DNA of 64,000 bases. It comes from Primula veris (lineage: Eukaryota > Streptophyta > Magnoliopsida > Ericales > Primulaceae). The stretch is from NCBI GenBank assembly GCA_963682055.1, contig OY821742.1:2689816-2753815 (forward strand), in the 5' to 3' direction. How positions within the stretch are numbered: the first letter of the stretch is position 1; every line of letters begins with the position of its first letter. Below the pieces are notes generated by a model, which saw nothing but the letters and a program-made list of their open reading frames with translations, was not told the DNA's origin and did no database searches. Position numbers and translations under genes: made by a program. This document shows, one piece after another, positions 34,151 to 44,639 of the stretch.

Positions 34151-37100
34151 GAGACACTCAGGAAAGTGTATATACCAGATATGGACGAGGAGCACTATTT
34201 CCTCCTCGGCGATAACCTTCCAAAACAGGAATCCGAGGAGTTAGAAGCTTTCCTCCTCAGCAACATTGATAAATTCGCCTGGAGTCCTAAAGACGTGCCG
34301 GGCCTAGACCCCAATACAGCATGCCACCACCTAAGTGTAAACGCCGAGTACAAGCCAATAGCACAGAGAAGCAGAAAAGTCTCTGTACAGCACAGAGCAG
34401 CTATAATCGTTGAAGTACAAAAGCTATTGGAGGCTGGAGCCATAAGGGAGGTTTACTATCCAAAATGGTTGTCCAATCCGGTCGTCGTCCCTAAGAAGAA
34501 CGGGAAGGAAAGAGTCTGTATAGACTTCACCAACCTCAACAAAGCCTGCCCGAGGGACCACTTTCCCCTTCCAAGGATCGATCAATTGGTGGACGCTACA
34601 GCGGGAGCAGAACGGATGACCTTCCTTGATGCGTACTCAGGATACCATCAAATTCCCCTCGCCCGCGAAGATCAAGAAAAGACTTCATTCATATCGCCTT
34701 TGGGAAATTATTGCTATACGGTAATGCCGTTCGGCCTACGCAATGCGGGAGCAACATACCAAAGGATGATAACAAGGGTATGTCGAGATCATATAGGGAA
34801 GACGATGGAGGTATACATAGACGACATGGTCGTCAAGAGCGAAAAAGCCACATCCCACCTTCAAGATATCAGGGACGTTTTCCGAACGCTGGGCGAGCAC
34901 AAACTGAAACTCAATGCGAGCAAGTGTGCATTTGGCATCAGCAAAGGGAAATTCTTGGGACATATGGTTAGCCGACGAGGAATAGAGGCTAATCCCGATC
35001 AAATAACGGCTCTACGAAACCTAGCAGCGTCCAAGAATAAGAAACAGGTACAAGAGCTCACGGGAATGATGGCCGCTTTGAGCAGGTTCATTAGCCGATC
35101 CGCAGATAAGGGACGGCCATTTTTCGAATCTCTCAAGAAGGATAGAAAATTCGTCTGGGACCCGGAATGTGAAGCTTCATTCAACAATCTCAAAGAGTAC
35201 TTGAGGACATTGCCACTGCTGGTAAGGCCGAACAGAGGAGACATTCTGGCATGCTACTTAGCTGTCTCCGCCACAGCTGTGAGCGCGGTCATCCTAAGAG
35301 AAGAAGGTCGCGAACAATTTCCGATCTACTTCGTCAGCAAGACTCTGGTCGAAGCCGAAACACGTTATCTACCCTTGGAAAAGCTGTGCCTGGCATTGGT
35401 CGTCGCAACCAGGAAGTTGCCACACTATTTCATAGCTCATCAGGTCCGGGTATATACAAAGTTTCACATTAAAGAGTCACTTCGACGGACGGACATTAGC
35501 GGCCGAGTTGCCGCCTGGGGGGTCGAGCTATCCCAATTTCATATCGAGTTCGCACCCCGCCATGCCATAAAGGGACAAGTCCTGGCCGATTTCGTCGCAG
35601 AATTCACCGAAGGCTATGACGAGCCTTTGGCACTCTCTCCCCAATCACACTGGCAGATACATGTCGACGGATCAGCCACCAAGGACGGATCAGGAGCAGG
35701 GATCGTCCTTAAATCCAGCGAAGGAGCAATCATCGAAAAAAGCATAAAACTGGGCTTCCGAGCTACCAACAATGAGGCAGAATACGAGGCCATGATAAAT
35801 GGCATGCTTATCGCCCGGTCCCTCGGATGCTCCCACTTAATTGCAAGCTCAGACTCCATGCTCATCGTCAATCAATCCATCGGCGAGTACCAAGCGAAAG
35901 ATGATAGAATGATCCTCTACAAAGAAAAAGTCCAACGCTTGATGGCCACCTTCGAACAGTGCGAGTTAGTAAGAATCAATCGCACCGAAAATGCACATGC
36001 TGATGCATTGGCCACCCTAGCCTCGACATTAACATTGACCGACTCCCGGTCGATCACAGTGGAACTACTGTCGACCCCGAGCATAATGAAAATGGTAAAC
36101 CGGGTGACATCGATACAGTACGAACTAGGTTGGATGGAGGACATGACCCATTATCTGCGAAGTGGAACACTTCCGGTCGACAAGATAAAAGCGCTGAAGA
36201 TTACAAGAAAAGCTCCTCGTTTCTGGCTATCCGAGGACGATAAACTATACAAATCCAGTTACCGGGGACCACATCTACTGTGCGTCCCGACCGAGCTACA
36301 GCTGCCGGTCTTGGAGGAAATCCACGAAGGATCTTGTGGAGCACACATCAAAGGGCGATCCCTTGCAAACAAGGCAATGACCCAAGGATATTGGTGGCCC
36401 TATATCAAGCGAGATGCCGATGCATACGTCCAACGATGCGATAAGTGCCAGCGATTCGCCAAGATACCACGGCTCCCTTCATCTATGATGACCCCGGTAT
36501 CAGCCCCATGGCCGTTCGCCCAATGGGCAATCGATTTGGTCGGTAAACTCCCAAGAGCCCCTGGGAATGTGGAATACCTGATTGTTGCGACTGATTATTT
36601 CACCAAATGGGTCGAAGCTAAACCCCTCCGAGAAATCAAAGCCAGCAACGTCAAGCAATTCATTTGGGAATACATCATAACTAGGTTCGGTATACCGTAC
36701 GCTATAGTCGCCGACAACGGAACCCAGTTCAAAGATGCCAATTTGCAGCTGTGGTACGAGGAACTAGGTATCCGAAAATTCTATTCGACGCCGACATACC
36801 CACAAGGAAACGGGCAAGCCGAAGTGTCAAACCGAACAATATTAGACGGCATCAAGACCACCCTTGAACAAGCAAAGGGGAGGTGGCCCGAGCGGCTACT
36901 CAACGTTTTATGGTCGTGCCGAACTACACCTAAGACGGGCACCAAGGAAACCCCGTTTAGCTTAGCATACGGTGTTGAGGCCGTCATACCGACAGAGATC
37001 GGGCTACCTACGCTCCGAACAACGTTGGTCGAGCAGGGAAATAATGAACAAAGAATGAGAGAAGAGCTCGACATGATAGACGAGAAACGAGAGATAGCGG

Positions 37101-37381
37101 CCCTTACCTTAGCTAAATACCAACAAAACGTAAAGCAAACTTATGACAAGAGAGTAAAAGGATCTAAAGAATTCATGGTAGGAGAGCTGGTGCTGCGACG
37201 AGTGACGGTCTACACCCGCAATGAAATACATGGCAAACTGAGCCCTACCTGGGAAGGCCCATACGAAATCGTCAAGCGAACAAGTCCAGTCTCTTACAAA
37301 ATCAAAAGCGTCCTGTTCGCCAACAGCCGAGGGGAAAAGAATTCTTGGAACGTGGCTAACCTAAAGAAGTACTACGTATAG
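34151..37381 (+). CDS. Pol: reverse transcriptase, two RNase H domains, integrase
   Basis: In the same frame as gag-protease, directly after the TGA. Residue numbers count from 34166. RT has FTNLNKACPRDHFPLP, FLDAYSGYHQI, FGLRNAGATYQRM and the catalytic YIDDMVV (~216). RNase H follows (~355-450). A second, archaeal-type RNase H starts at IHVDGSATKDGSGAG (~497) with NNEAEYEAMI and ENAHADALA. The integrase has the HHCC finger (HEGSCGAH...CDKCQRF, ~717-755) and the DDE triad (AIDLVG ~788, VADNGTQF ~849, GQAEVSNR ~885). It ends in ...LKKYYV, typical of the lineage. No internal stop or frameshift. Without an initiating ATG near its start, expression probably requires passage through the TGA. Confidence 0.92.
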   Translation, partial: ETLRKVYIPDMDEEHYFLLGDNLPKQESEELEAFLLSNIDKFAWSPKDVPGLDPNTACHHLSVNAEYKPIAQRSRKVSVQHRAAIIVEVQKLLEAGAIREVYYPKWLSNPVVVPKKNGKERVCIDFTNLNKACPRDHFPLPRIDQLVDATAGAERMTFLDAYSGYHQIPLAREDQEKTSFISPLGNYCYTVMPFGLRNAGATYQRMITRVCRDHIGKTMEVYIDDMVVKSEKATSHLQDIRDVFRTLGEHKLKLNASKCAFGISKGKFLGHMVSRRGIEANPDQITALRNLAASKNKKQVQELTGMMAALSRFISRSADKGRPFFESLKKDRKFVWDPECEASFNNLKEYLRTLPLLVRPNRGDILACYLAVSATAVSAVILREEGREQFPIYFVSKTLVEAETRYLPLEKLCLALVVATRKLPHYFIAHQVRVYTKFHIKESLRRTDISGRVAAWGVELSQFHIEFAPRHAIKGQVLADFVAEFTEGYDEPLALSPQSHWQIHVDGSATKDGSGAGIVLKSSEGAIIEKSIKLGFRATNNEAEYEAMINGMLIARSLGCSHLIASSDSMLIVNQSIGEYQAKDDRMILYKEKVQRLMATFEQCELVRINRTENAHADALATLASTLTLTDSRSITVELLSTPSIMKMVNRVTSIQYELGWMEDMTHYLRSGTLPVDKIKALKITRKAPRFWLSEDDKLYKSSYRGPHLLCVPTELQLPVLEEIHEGSCGAHIKGRSLANKAMTQGYWWPYIKRDADAYVQRCDKCQRFAKIPRLPSSMMTPVSAPWPFAQWAIDLVGKLPRAPGNVEYLIVATDYFTKWVEAKPLREIKASNVKQFIWEYIITRFGIPYAIVADNGTQFKDANLQLWYEELGIRKFYSTPTYPQGNGQAEVSNRTILDGIKTTLEQAKGRWPERLLNVLWSCRTTPKTGTKETPFSLAYGVEAVIPTEIGLPTLRTTLVEQGNNEQRMREELDMIDEKREIAALTLAKYQQNVKQTYDKRVKGSKEFMVGELVLRRVTVYTRNEIHGKLSPTWEGPYEIVKRTSPVSYKIKSVLFANSRGEKNSWNVANLKKYYV

Positions 37382-37489
37382 GCAATGCTCCGAATACAAG
37401 TACAAGTACAAGTGCTACAAGTACAGGTGCTACCTTACCCTTCTTGCTTAATGGCATTATCTTTCTGCTTTTGAATGGATAAAATATAT

Positions 37490-38466
37490 TATTATGCTGT
37501 CTACTAATACTATGAGATTCTCAAACATGGCCGAAGTGCCTAGAAATACTATGAAATCCCGTAAATGGCGTGTTACCGAAGGAACGTCTGGGGATACTAT
37601 GAAATTCCCAACATGGCCGAAGTGCCTAGGAATACAATGAAAGTCCGTAAATGGCGTGTTACCAAAGGAACGTCTAGGCATACTATGAAATTCCCAACAT
37701 GGCCGAAGTGCCTAGGAATACAATGAAATCCCGTAAATGGCGTGTTACCGAAGGAACGTCTGGGGATACTATGAAATTCCCAACATGGCCGAAGTGCCTA
37801 GGAATACAATGAAAGTCCGTAAATGGCGTGTTACCAAATGAACGTCTAGGCATATTATGAAATTCCCAACATGGCCGAAGTGCCTAGGAATACAATGAAA
37901 GTCCGTAAATGGCGTGTTACCAAATGAACGTCTAGGCATATTATGAAATTCCCAACATGGCCGAAGTGCCTAGGAATACAATGAAAGTCCGTAAATGGCG
38001 TGTTACCAAATGAACGTCTAGGCATATTATGAAATTCCCAACATGGCCGAAGTGCCTAGGAATACAATGAAAGTCCGTAAATGGCGTGTTACCAAATGAA
38101 CGTCTAGGCATATTATGAAATTCCCAACATGGCCGAAGTGCCTAGGAATACAATGAAAGTCCGTAAATGGCGTGTTACCAAAGGAACGTCTAGGCATACT
38201 ATGAAATTCCCAACATGGCCGAAGTGCCTAGGAATACAATGAAATCCCGTAAATGGCGTGTTACCGAAGGAACGTCTGGGGATACTATGAAATTCCCAAC
38301 ATGGCCGAAGTGCCTAGGAATACAATGAAAGTCCGTAAATGGCGTGTTACCAAAGGAACGTCTAGGCATACTATGAAATTCCCAACATGGCCGAAGTGCC
38401 TAGGAATACTATGAAATTCCCAACATGGCGTGTTACCGAAGGAACGCCTAGGAATACTATGAAATT
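37490..38466. repeat. 86-bp tandem repeat array downstream of pol
   Basis: Eleven copies of an 86-bp unit are spaced exactly 86 bp apart (ACATGGCCGAAGTGCC at 37525, 37611, 37697 ... 38385), followed by a partial unit. Each reads CCCAACATGGCCGAAGTGCC, TAGGAATACAATGAAA, GTCCGTAAATGGCGTGTTACC and GAACGTCTAGGCAT. Two subtypes (AAATCCCG...CTGGGGATAC and AAAGTCCG...CTAGGCATA) are interspersed, which suggests unit duplication in blocks. Retand-type elements carry a tandem repeat in this part. Confidence 0.93.
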
Positions 38467-38760
38467 TATATGCAGGTACAATGCAAGGAATTATTCAGGT
38501 CCACTTTACGACGGCGATGCAATATAAATTGGCTAAAACAATGAAGGAGAATCAATCTAAACAACAAAATATCAACAAAGAGCATCTCCACAACAGGAAT
38601 AACGAAATAACAAATGATTTGGCAAGGAAAAATCGATCCAATCAATTAAATAGCAATACGGCAATGGAAAGGTACAAAACAGGAATAAAGAAATCACATA
38701 TATAGTCCTCGCCCGCATTACGGAGGCAACAAGAAGATCAACGACACTAAAGAGATTAAT

Positions 38761-39412
38761 TTAAGAAGAACTACTGCAGGAGGAGCACAACGGTAATTGA
38801 CCGAGCTCAATCTCTTCGTCATCCGTCGTTGTGTACCCCTCAGACTCATCGCCATCAAAACGCTCCTCAGAAATGAGGGCATCAAAATTGGTCGTATGAG
38901 CCCCAACACAAGTCAGCGTCTGAAGCCGCGCGTTGAACTCGGCTTCTTTGGCGGACTCGTGAGCATCCGAGGCCGCTTTACGGCGATCATCGTCAAAGGA
39001 AAGGTCACGGCGAGCTTCAATCACAGCTGCGGAAGCATCGTATCTGGCGCGGGACAAACGGAAATACTTCACCAACACGTTGGCCTTGGTCACAAGCAAC
39101 TTTAATTTGCCGAAGTACTCGCCCTTTGCACGCCAGTATCGATCCAAACGACGCTCCTGAACCTCAACAGCATGCTCGGCATGACGAACGTATTCCCGAA
39201 AAGAGGCCGCCTGGGTTTTCAGCTTGGTCCGCAGTCGAGCACATTGGTCAGTCAATTTGACATTTTTGCTCATCAAAACAATGTAGGGCCACCTGTCAGG
39301 CACCTCACTAGCCGCACCAGATGAGACCTCGTCCCGGGCAGCACCAGTAGGTCCTAACCCCGGGTTAACTAGGCAGGGAGAACCAGCCTGATGCGACGTA
39401 GTAGCATGTGCC
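38761..39412 (-). CDS. Antisense coiled-coil protein, probable terminal exon
   Basis: An open frame of about 217 codons ends at 38761. It is open from a good acceptor at 39413 (pyrimidine run then ATAG) through AHATTSHQAGSP, a long charged helical stretch (TDQCARLRTKLKTQ...EVQERRLDRYWRAKG...RRKAASDAHESAKEAE) and an acidic, Ser-rich end. The donor exon was not identified; an internal Met at 39303-39273 could also start it. No known domain is recognised. Confidence 0.5.
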
Positions 39413-39570
39413 TATAAAAAAAAAAGAGGGGGGGAGCAGAACGATAAGAGATGAATAAAAAAAAAAAAAAAAAAAAAAAAAAGAAGCTACAAAGAAAACG
39501 AGAAGAGAGATTTTTTTTTTTTTTTTTTTATATACAAGCTACAAAGAAAACGACAAAACAAGCTATTTTA

Positions 39571-40170
39571 TTAATCCGACAACCCCTCAACAGACGCCGA
39601 AGTCTCTACTACATCGGCAAAATGAATATCTCGCAATGAATTAATTTGCGTCCCCAAACGCTCACGAATGACCGCCTCGATTCGGTTCAAGGCAACAGTG
39701 GTTTCAGTTACCCCGGCCTTCGCATCCACCATGCGCTCCACCCGGGACACACCACTCATTCCTTTTATATGCTCCAGCACCTCTAAGGCGCGAGCTCGGG
39801 CCCAATACGCTTTGGCAAAGGATAGCAGCAGATCCGCGTCCTCGAAAACGGCCCCAAGGACCAAGCTCAAGCTCGTCACACGACCTCGGGCTTCATCACG
39901 AGAACGTCGTAGGGCACTGAGAAGTTCCTTTGCTTTACCCTTATTTGCCGTATAATGGGCGGTCTTTTTACTAAATTTCTCTCCCAAATCACGTAACCGG
40001 ATCGCCAGGTTGGAAATATGAATAGTCAGACCCTCGATTTCCTGATAGGCACAAGTCAATTTCGCGGTAAGGGACGCGTTAGACCTTTCCAAATCCTCCA
40101 TTACGTCACTTACACTACGACTAGGCGAGGTCCAGACCACCATGGCAAGGGGGTTATTTGGTACCTGACA
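39571..40170 (-). CDS. Antisense coiled-coil protein, probable exon
   Basis: An open frame of ~200 codons ends with a stop at 39571. It may begin at a Met near 40186 (MKTKYCQVPNN) or at a splice acceptor TATTGTCAG|GTACC near 40167. It is largely helical: LERSNASLTAKLTCAYQEIE, LRDLGEKFSKKTAHY, then a long charged region ending VVETSASVEGLSD. No domain recognised. A 5' exon was not found. Confidence 0.45.
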   Translation of the reverse strand, partial: CQVPNNPLAMVVWTSPSRSVSDVMEDLERSNASLTAKLTCAYQEIEGLTIHISNLAIRLRDLGEKFSKKTAHYTANKGKAKELLSALRRSRDEARGRVTSLSLVLGAVFEDADLLLSFAKAYWARARALEVLEHIKGMSGVSRVERMVDAKAGVTETTVALNRIEAVIRERLGTQINSLRDIHFADVVETSASVEGLSD

Positions 40171-40337
40171 ATATTTTGTTTTCATATCCTTCAAAATATG
40201 GCGACCATCAAAAGAAATTAACCCAAGCAAGCCCAACAGAAAGAAACCACAACACCTATATTATCACTTCCCCAAAAGAATCTGTTTCTAGATACAAAAA
40301 AAAAAAAAAAAAATTTTACACAATGCCAGAAAGATAG

Positions 40338-42811
40338 TCAAGGTTCCACCTGAGGAGATGTTAGTGGGGGAACAACAGTAGAATCCGGTCGAGGAGTGGA
40401 CGTGGTCGACATAGAGTGAGGACGCAGCGCTGTCGAAATTGTCTGCCCCGGTAGCCGCGGAAGCTCTTCTTCACGAAGATTCGCCCAGTCCAAGGGTTTC
40501 GGCGGTGCACCATGCGGACACGGATACACCAACTCCGACCACGCCCTATCCGACAGAGGAACATTCGCGAAATTGAGCGCCCGCACATGAGCGCAGTATA
40601 CAGAAAAGTTGGCCATCATCGCTAACTTTTTCCGCTCCTCCGCCTGTGCCGTTTTCAGGGCAGACACCTTAGCCTTTTCGGCTTCCACGTCCTCAGCCAG
40701 GAGCAAGTTCTCCTCCTCTAATTCGCCGTACTTAGCGGCCATGCTCTCTTTTTCCACCCTCAAGTTCTCGACATCCTCGGTCAGGTGCAGGAAGTCCACC
40801 GACAGTTTGTCATAATTCTCGCCCAGGGTTTTATTCTCGGCAACCAATTTCTCTTTCTCGACCTCGAAAGCCGCAAGCAGATCCTTTATCTTCTGCTCGT
40901 TCTCCTCGACTATGGCGTTCTTCTCGGCCACCAGCTTCTCTTTCTCAGCCCCTAGAGCTCCCAGATGATCTCGTAGCGCCACGGTACTCAAGGCAATCTG
41001 CACTTCAACACATTAGATTACAAACAGAATACAAGTACCAAACCTATATAGTGCAATACGAGCCCCACGTACCCTCAACGCATCCGCATGGGCCTGCTCT
41101 ATCACTGACATTGTAGGTTGGGCAGATAGTTTTTCTGCATTCTTGAACACAAGGGGTTTCAGAGCCGTATACCCCATCTTCAGCGTTCTCGGTTGATCCA
41201 GCAGTTCACCCCTACATCGGTCAATGTACCGGGTCATTGCAACCCCGTCAACCAACACCTTCTCGGATCCGTCGACACCCGTCACAATATCCCCGGCATT
41301 CTCTTCGCTGCCTTCCATCTCCACCCCCGCGTCCTCCTCCAACTGCTCAATCTCAGGGGCCCTATACTCGCTCTCTTCCTCATTACGGAGGGGCGAGCAC
41401 ACGGACAAATCTATCGGACCCTCGGTGGGGATAGGCGAGATGACCGGCAAAGTCATCGTACCCTCTCCCATATTCGTCAAGAGGTTCATATATCCGAATA
41501 CATCGTCGACCGACCCCTGAAACACAATAATACCCATAGACCGGGCAAGAGCGAGGGTAACCAATGGAGAAGTCAGTAGCTGAAACAAGACGACTAATAA
41601 AGCAAAGCACTAGCGAACCAAATGACAAACAACCAAAAGACAAGAAAATCATAATACATATACACATACCTCGCCCGGAGCAGAGGCATCCTCGACGGTA
41701 TCCCCTTGCGCAGCGGCAAACACCCCCTCGCCCGAGCCAACGTTAGCATCTTCCTCGGTAACCAACGTATCGGTTCCCCTAGCCCTCTTCGTTGTTTCAA
41801 CGACAGGGTCAGCTGCGCGACGCTTAGAACGAACGGCTCTTTTCCCAAGCCGAGTAGCACATCGAGCCTGGACCACCTTTAAAAATTCCTCCTCGGGCTC
41901 TTTGGGGATCTCGGGTGCAGGATTCCCCTTGGTCACTGACCCCATAGGGTAACCGAGCAACATGGAAGCCGTACGACTCGCAGGATCCGGCGTAGGTCCA
42001 GGCCCCCACCATTTCCAAAGAGCTAACAAAGCCTCTACATTGGGAGCGCCGAGATCTGGCATAGTGGGAGCATTGGTAGCCGGTCCAGGAATCTGGTGTC
42101 CCGGACAAGCCCATTCACCAGACGCAATAACAATACCGAGATTGCGCTCTTTGTTGGTATCCGGCAAACCGATAACGAGCCGGCAAAAGGCACGCAGAGT
42201 CTTCAAATACGAGCTGCGACGCTCAAAGCTCAAACTATAGACTCCAAAGACGTCCTTCAGTTCAATCGGTATTCCGGACAACTCCGATAGCCTTTGGATA
42301 CCATTCAGAGTACGGTAACCATTTAGGGCCAGCTGGGCCGGAGCAATTTGGACGGCCTCAAAGAACGAAGCCACCCAGTTCGTAAAGGGCAGTCGAACAC
42401 CCCCAGTGAAGAATGCCGAAGAACGCACGGCCACCTCGCCGGCAGGTACAAATCCCAGCACCTCCTCGTCAGAAATAGGAAGCCGGATATGTATGTTGTC
42501 AGGTATTCCGGCGAGTTCTTTAAAATCCTTCTCCACGAATGTGCCAACTTGGGCCACACTTTGGGTCAAAATTTCCTATACAAAGATCATCAACAGTCCA
42601 TCAATATACTAACCAAATACACAAACCAGAACCACATCAATAGAACGAGAGCCACACCCCCCCCCCCCATGCACATTACATCAGAATCATCAGACATATA
42701 TAGATAACATGAACCATATACCAACGACACACCTATGACCACAACGACAAATCAAATACAACTCCTAAAAGCGGGAAGGGGGGAGAACGAAAAATCACTT
42801 ACAGTAATCAT
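40338..42811 (-). CDS. Antisense ORF of the Tat element, four exons, 672 aa
   Basis: Exons 42803-42811 (M-I-T), 41670-42575, 41073-41516 and 40338-40997 join in frame, with GTAAGT...GTATAG, GTATGT...TTTCAG and GTACGT...GTGCAG introns. The N-terminal half (IPDNIHIRLPISDEEV, VRLPFTNWVASFFEAVQIAP, ALNGYRTLNGIQRLSEL) resembles the plant 'putative gypsy-type transposon' (Transposase_28-like) proteins encoded antisense in Tat elements. A basic region, KRAVRSKRRAADP, may be a nuclear signal. The C-terminal half is coiled coil (EKEKLVAEKNAIVEENEQKI, LAAFEVEKEKLVAENKTL, EEENLLLAEDVEAEKAKV) and ends Pro/Ser-rich. The very short first exon is the least certain part. Its role in the element's life cycle is unknown. 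Confidence 0.65.
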
Positions 42812-43509
42812 TATGAGCAAGCAAGCGCGAACAGCAGCAAGTCTTCCAATAAAACCACGAAACCCTAGATCAAGCGGCCGAACTCTTTTCCTTTTTGGCG
42901 GGAAGAATATGCTTTAGAGAGAGATTTTCTTCAGCGAATTCTGTGATAAAAATAAACAGGATTACCTGGCACAATAAAAAGGAGTGGAGTCACAAAAGGA
43001 ATAAAATAATAACCGTCCTTTCGTGTACCAGAGGTTCACCCTTTTCCAACCATACAAAAGTCAACAACCGCTGCTCTTTTTAACATTTCAACGCTCCAGA
43101 TTTCGCCACGTCAGCGCGTATCCCACTACCCAAGGCAGTTCACATCATTACACCTAAATAAACGGCCAATGGACCCTACCACGAAAAGCTTCCCACATAC
43201 GCTACCACTACTATCACACCGATAATATCCCCCGACTAAAGTTCCTCGACTCCCACCCAATCCTTACCAAAAGGGCACATCGAACAAGGTGGACGAAGAC
43301 CGTTTCTAGCTTGATGGCAGGGAGCATCAAGTCTAACAACGCTCTCCGGGGGGATAACCGGGCACATTGTTCGATGTATGTTCAGAAACAAAAAAAAAAG
43401 AGAAGCAAGCAGGAAATAAAATAGGACAGAATCAAATGCAAGACAAGTTTTATTCATCCACAAAGGGGGAAACACAAATAATACAACAGAAAAAGAAAAT
43501 ACACACATC
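42812..43509. other. Intergenic stretch of the antisense region
   Basis: Contains the 5' leader side of the spliced antisense gene and the 3' side of the first small antisense gene. Nothing coding is recognised; an A-run is at 43387-43398. No clear TATA box was found for the 672-aa gene. Confidence 0.5.
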
Positions 43510-43833
43510 CTACTTTTTCGAACTATCCCCCATAGCAACATCCCTCTTCGCCAAAAGTTCCTCCAGACGCTCTTTCTCCCTAACCAATTGAGAAATCGCC
43601 ATCTCAGCCTGTTTCAAGGCGTAAGACTGAGACTTGCATTTTTGCTCGGCCTTGAAACGAGCAGTGCCCTCCTCGTCCCAATATTGTTTAAACCTCCTCG
43701 CTTCAGTCCGAGCACACATGAGATCATGTTTCAGCCATGACATCTCAAAGCCAGGGGGACGAGGTAGCAAAAAGGTAGGCTCCTCTTCCATAAGGGCTTT
43801 CTTTTTGGAGGCAGACCTAGTGATGGGAGCCAT
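43510..43833 (-). CDS. Small antisense coiled-coil gene 1 (107 aa)
   Basis: Single exon from ATG 43833. MAPITRSASKKKALMEEE is a basic start followed by a Pro-rich PRPPGFEMSW and a helix of heptad character (ARTEARRFKQYWDEE, AEQKCKSQSYALKQAE, REKERLEELLAKRD). A TATA box lies 71 bp upstream. No known family is recognised. It is the first of five similar mini-genes, all on the strand opposite to gag-pol. Confidence 0.6.
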   Translation of the reverse strand: MAPITRSASKKKALMEEEPTFLLPRPPGFEMSWLKHDLMCARTEARRFKQYWDEEGTARFKAEQKCKSQSYALKQAEMAISQLVREKERLEELLAKRDVAMGDSSKK

Positions 43834-43903
43834 CTCACGCAAAAGCAAATTATAAAACAAGAAGAGGTAGAAATTGATAATGAGATACAGGCAATAGGGA
43901 GCA

Positions 43904-43909
43904 TTTATA
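43904..43909 (-). promoter_or_regulatory. TATA box of small antisense gene 1
   Basis: CTATAAATGC on the minus strand, 71 bp upstream of the ATG at 43833. Confidence 0.5.
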
Positions 43910-44052
43910 GAGAATCAGAAGGCACAAAATACGAAGAGTTCCAATGGTTCACAAGACAGGCACGAGATACGAAAAGATACAACTGATTCATTAAATACAG
44001 AAGATAAAACACAAATGGCAAAAGGGGAAATACATAAGAAAACCAGCCCAAT

Positions 44053-44532
44053 CTAAGGATCAATGGGTGGAAAAACCGAACTGCCAGACCGAGAGAAGGC
44101 AATACGAGCAGAACAATTCAGCCTAGCTTGATAGGAATCGTTCATGGCGACCAAATCGTCATTCTCCGAGGAGAGCCTATTGTTTTCCGAAGTAAGAACC
44201 CTGACGCGTTCCACGAGCCGAGCATTCTTTACCATTAGGTTAGCAAGGCCTTGAGGAGAGTTGTCAAACTCATCTTGAGAATGGTCCCAAATTTCCTCGG
44301 CATCATACCAGGAATTGGCCAGATGGTTTCTCTGCAGCAACAAATGATCGAGCTGGCAACTCAGTGCCGAGATCTCGGTCCACTTCACTGTCTCTTCGGG
44401 ATAAGAGCCGAACAAGCTCAAGGCCAAAACGCCATACTCTTTCTCAAGCCTTGCCATCCGACTGCAGACCCGAGATACCTCTGTATCCAAGCCCTTCATC
44501 TGAGCATGATATCTCACCACAGGTCCAGACAT
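44053..44532 (-). CDS. Small antisense coiled-coil gene 2 (159 aa)
   Basis: Single exon from ATG 44532. It begins MSGPVVRYHAQM, followed by heptad-rich VSRVCSRMARLEKEYGV, LSCQLDHLLLQRNHL and LVERVRVLTSENNRLSSEND. The MSGP start, with a similar leader before the ATG, is shared with gene 3. A TATA box is 95 bp upstream. No known family. Confidence 0.62.
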   Translation of the reverse strand: MSGPVVRYHAQMKGLDTEVSRVCSRMARLEKEYGVLALSLFGSYPEETVKWTEISALSCQLDHLLLQRNHLANSWYDAEEIWDHSQDEFDNSPQGLANLMVKNARLVERVRVLTSENNRLSSENDDLVAMNDSYQARLNCSARIAFSRSGSSVFPPIDP

Positions 44533-44626
44533 TCTGGGAAATTGTTTAGTATGGAAGAAAATAAAGGGCTAAGGAAGAGAGAAGCAAAAAGAAAAAAGAG
44601 ATGATAAACTACCCAAGAAAAGAGGG

Positions 44627-44634
44627 TACTTATA
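44627..44634 (-). promoter_or_regulatory. TATA box of small antisense gene 2
   Basis: TATAAGTA on the minus strand, 95 bp upstream of the ATG at 44532. Confidence 0.45.
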
Positions 44635-44639
44635 GAACG

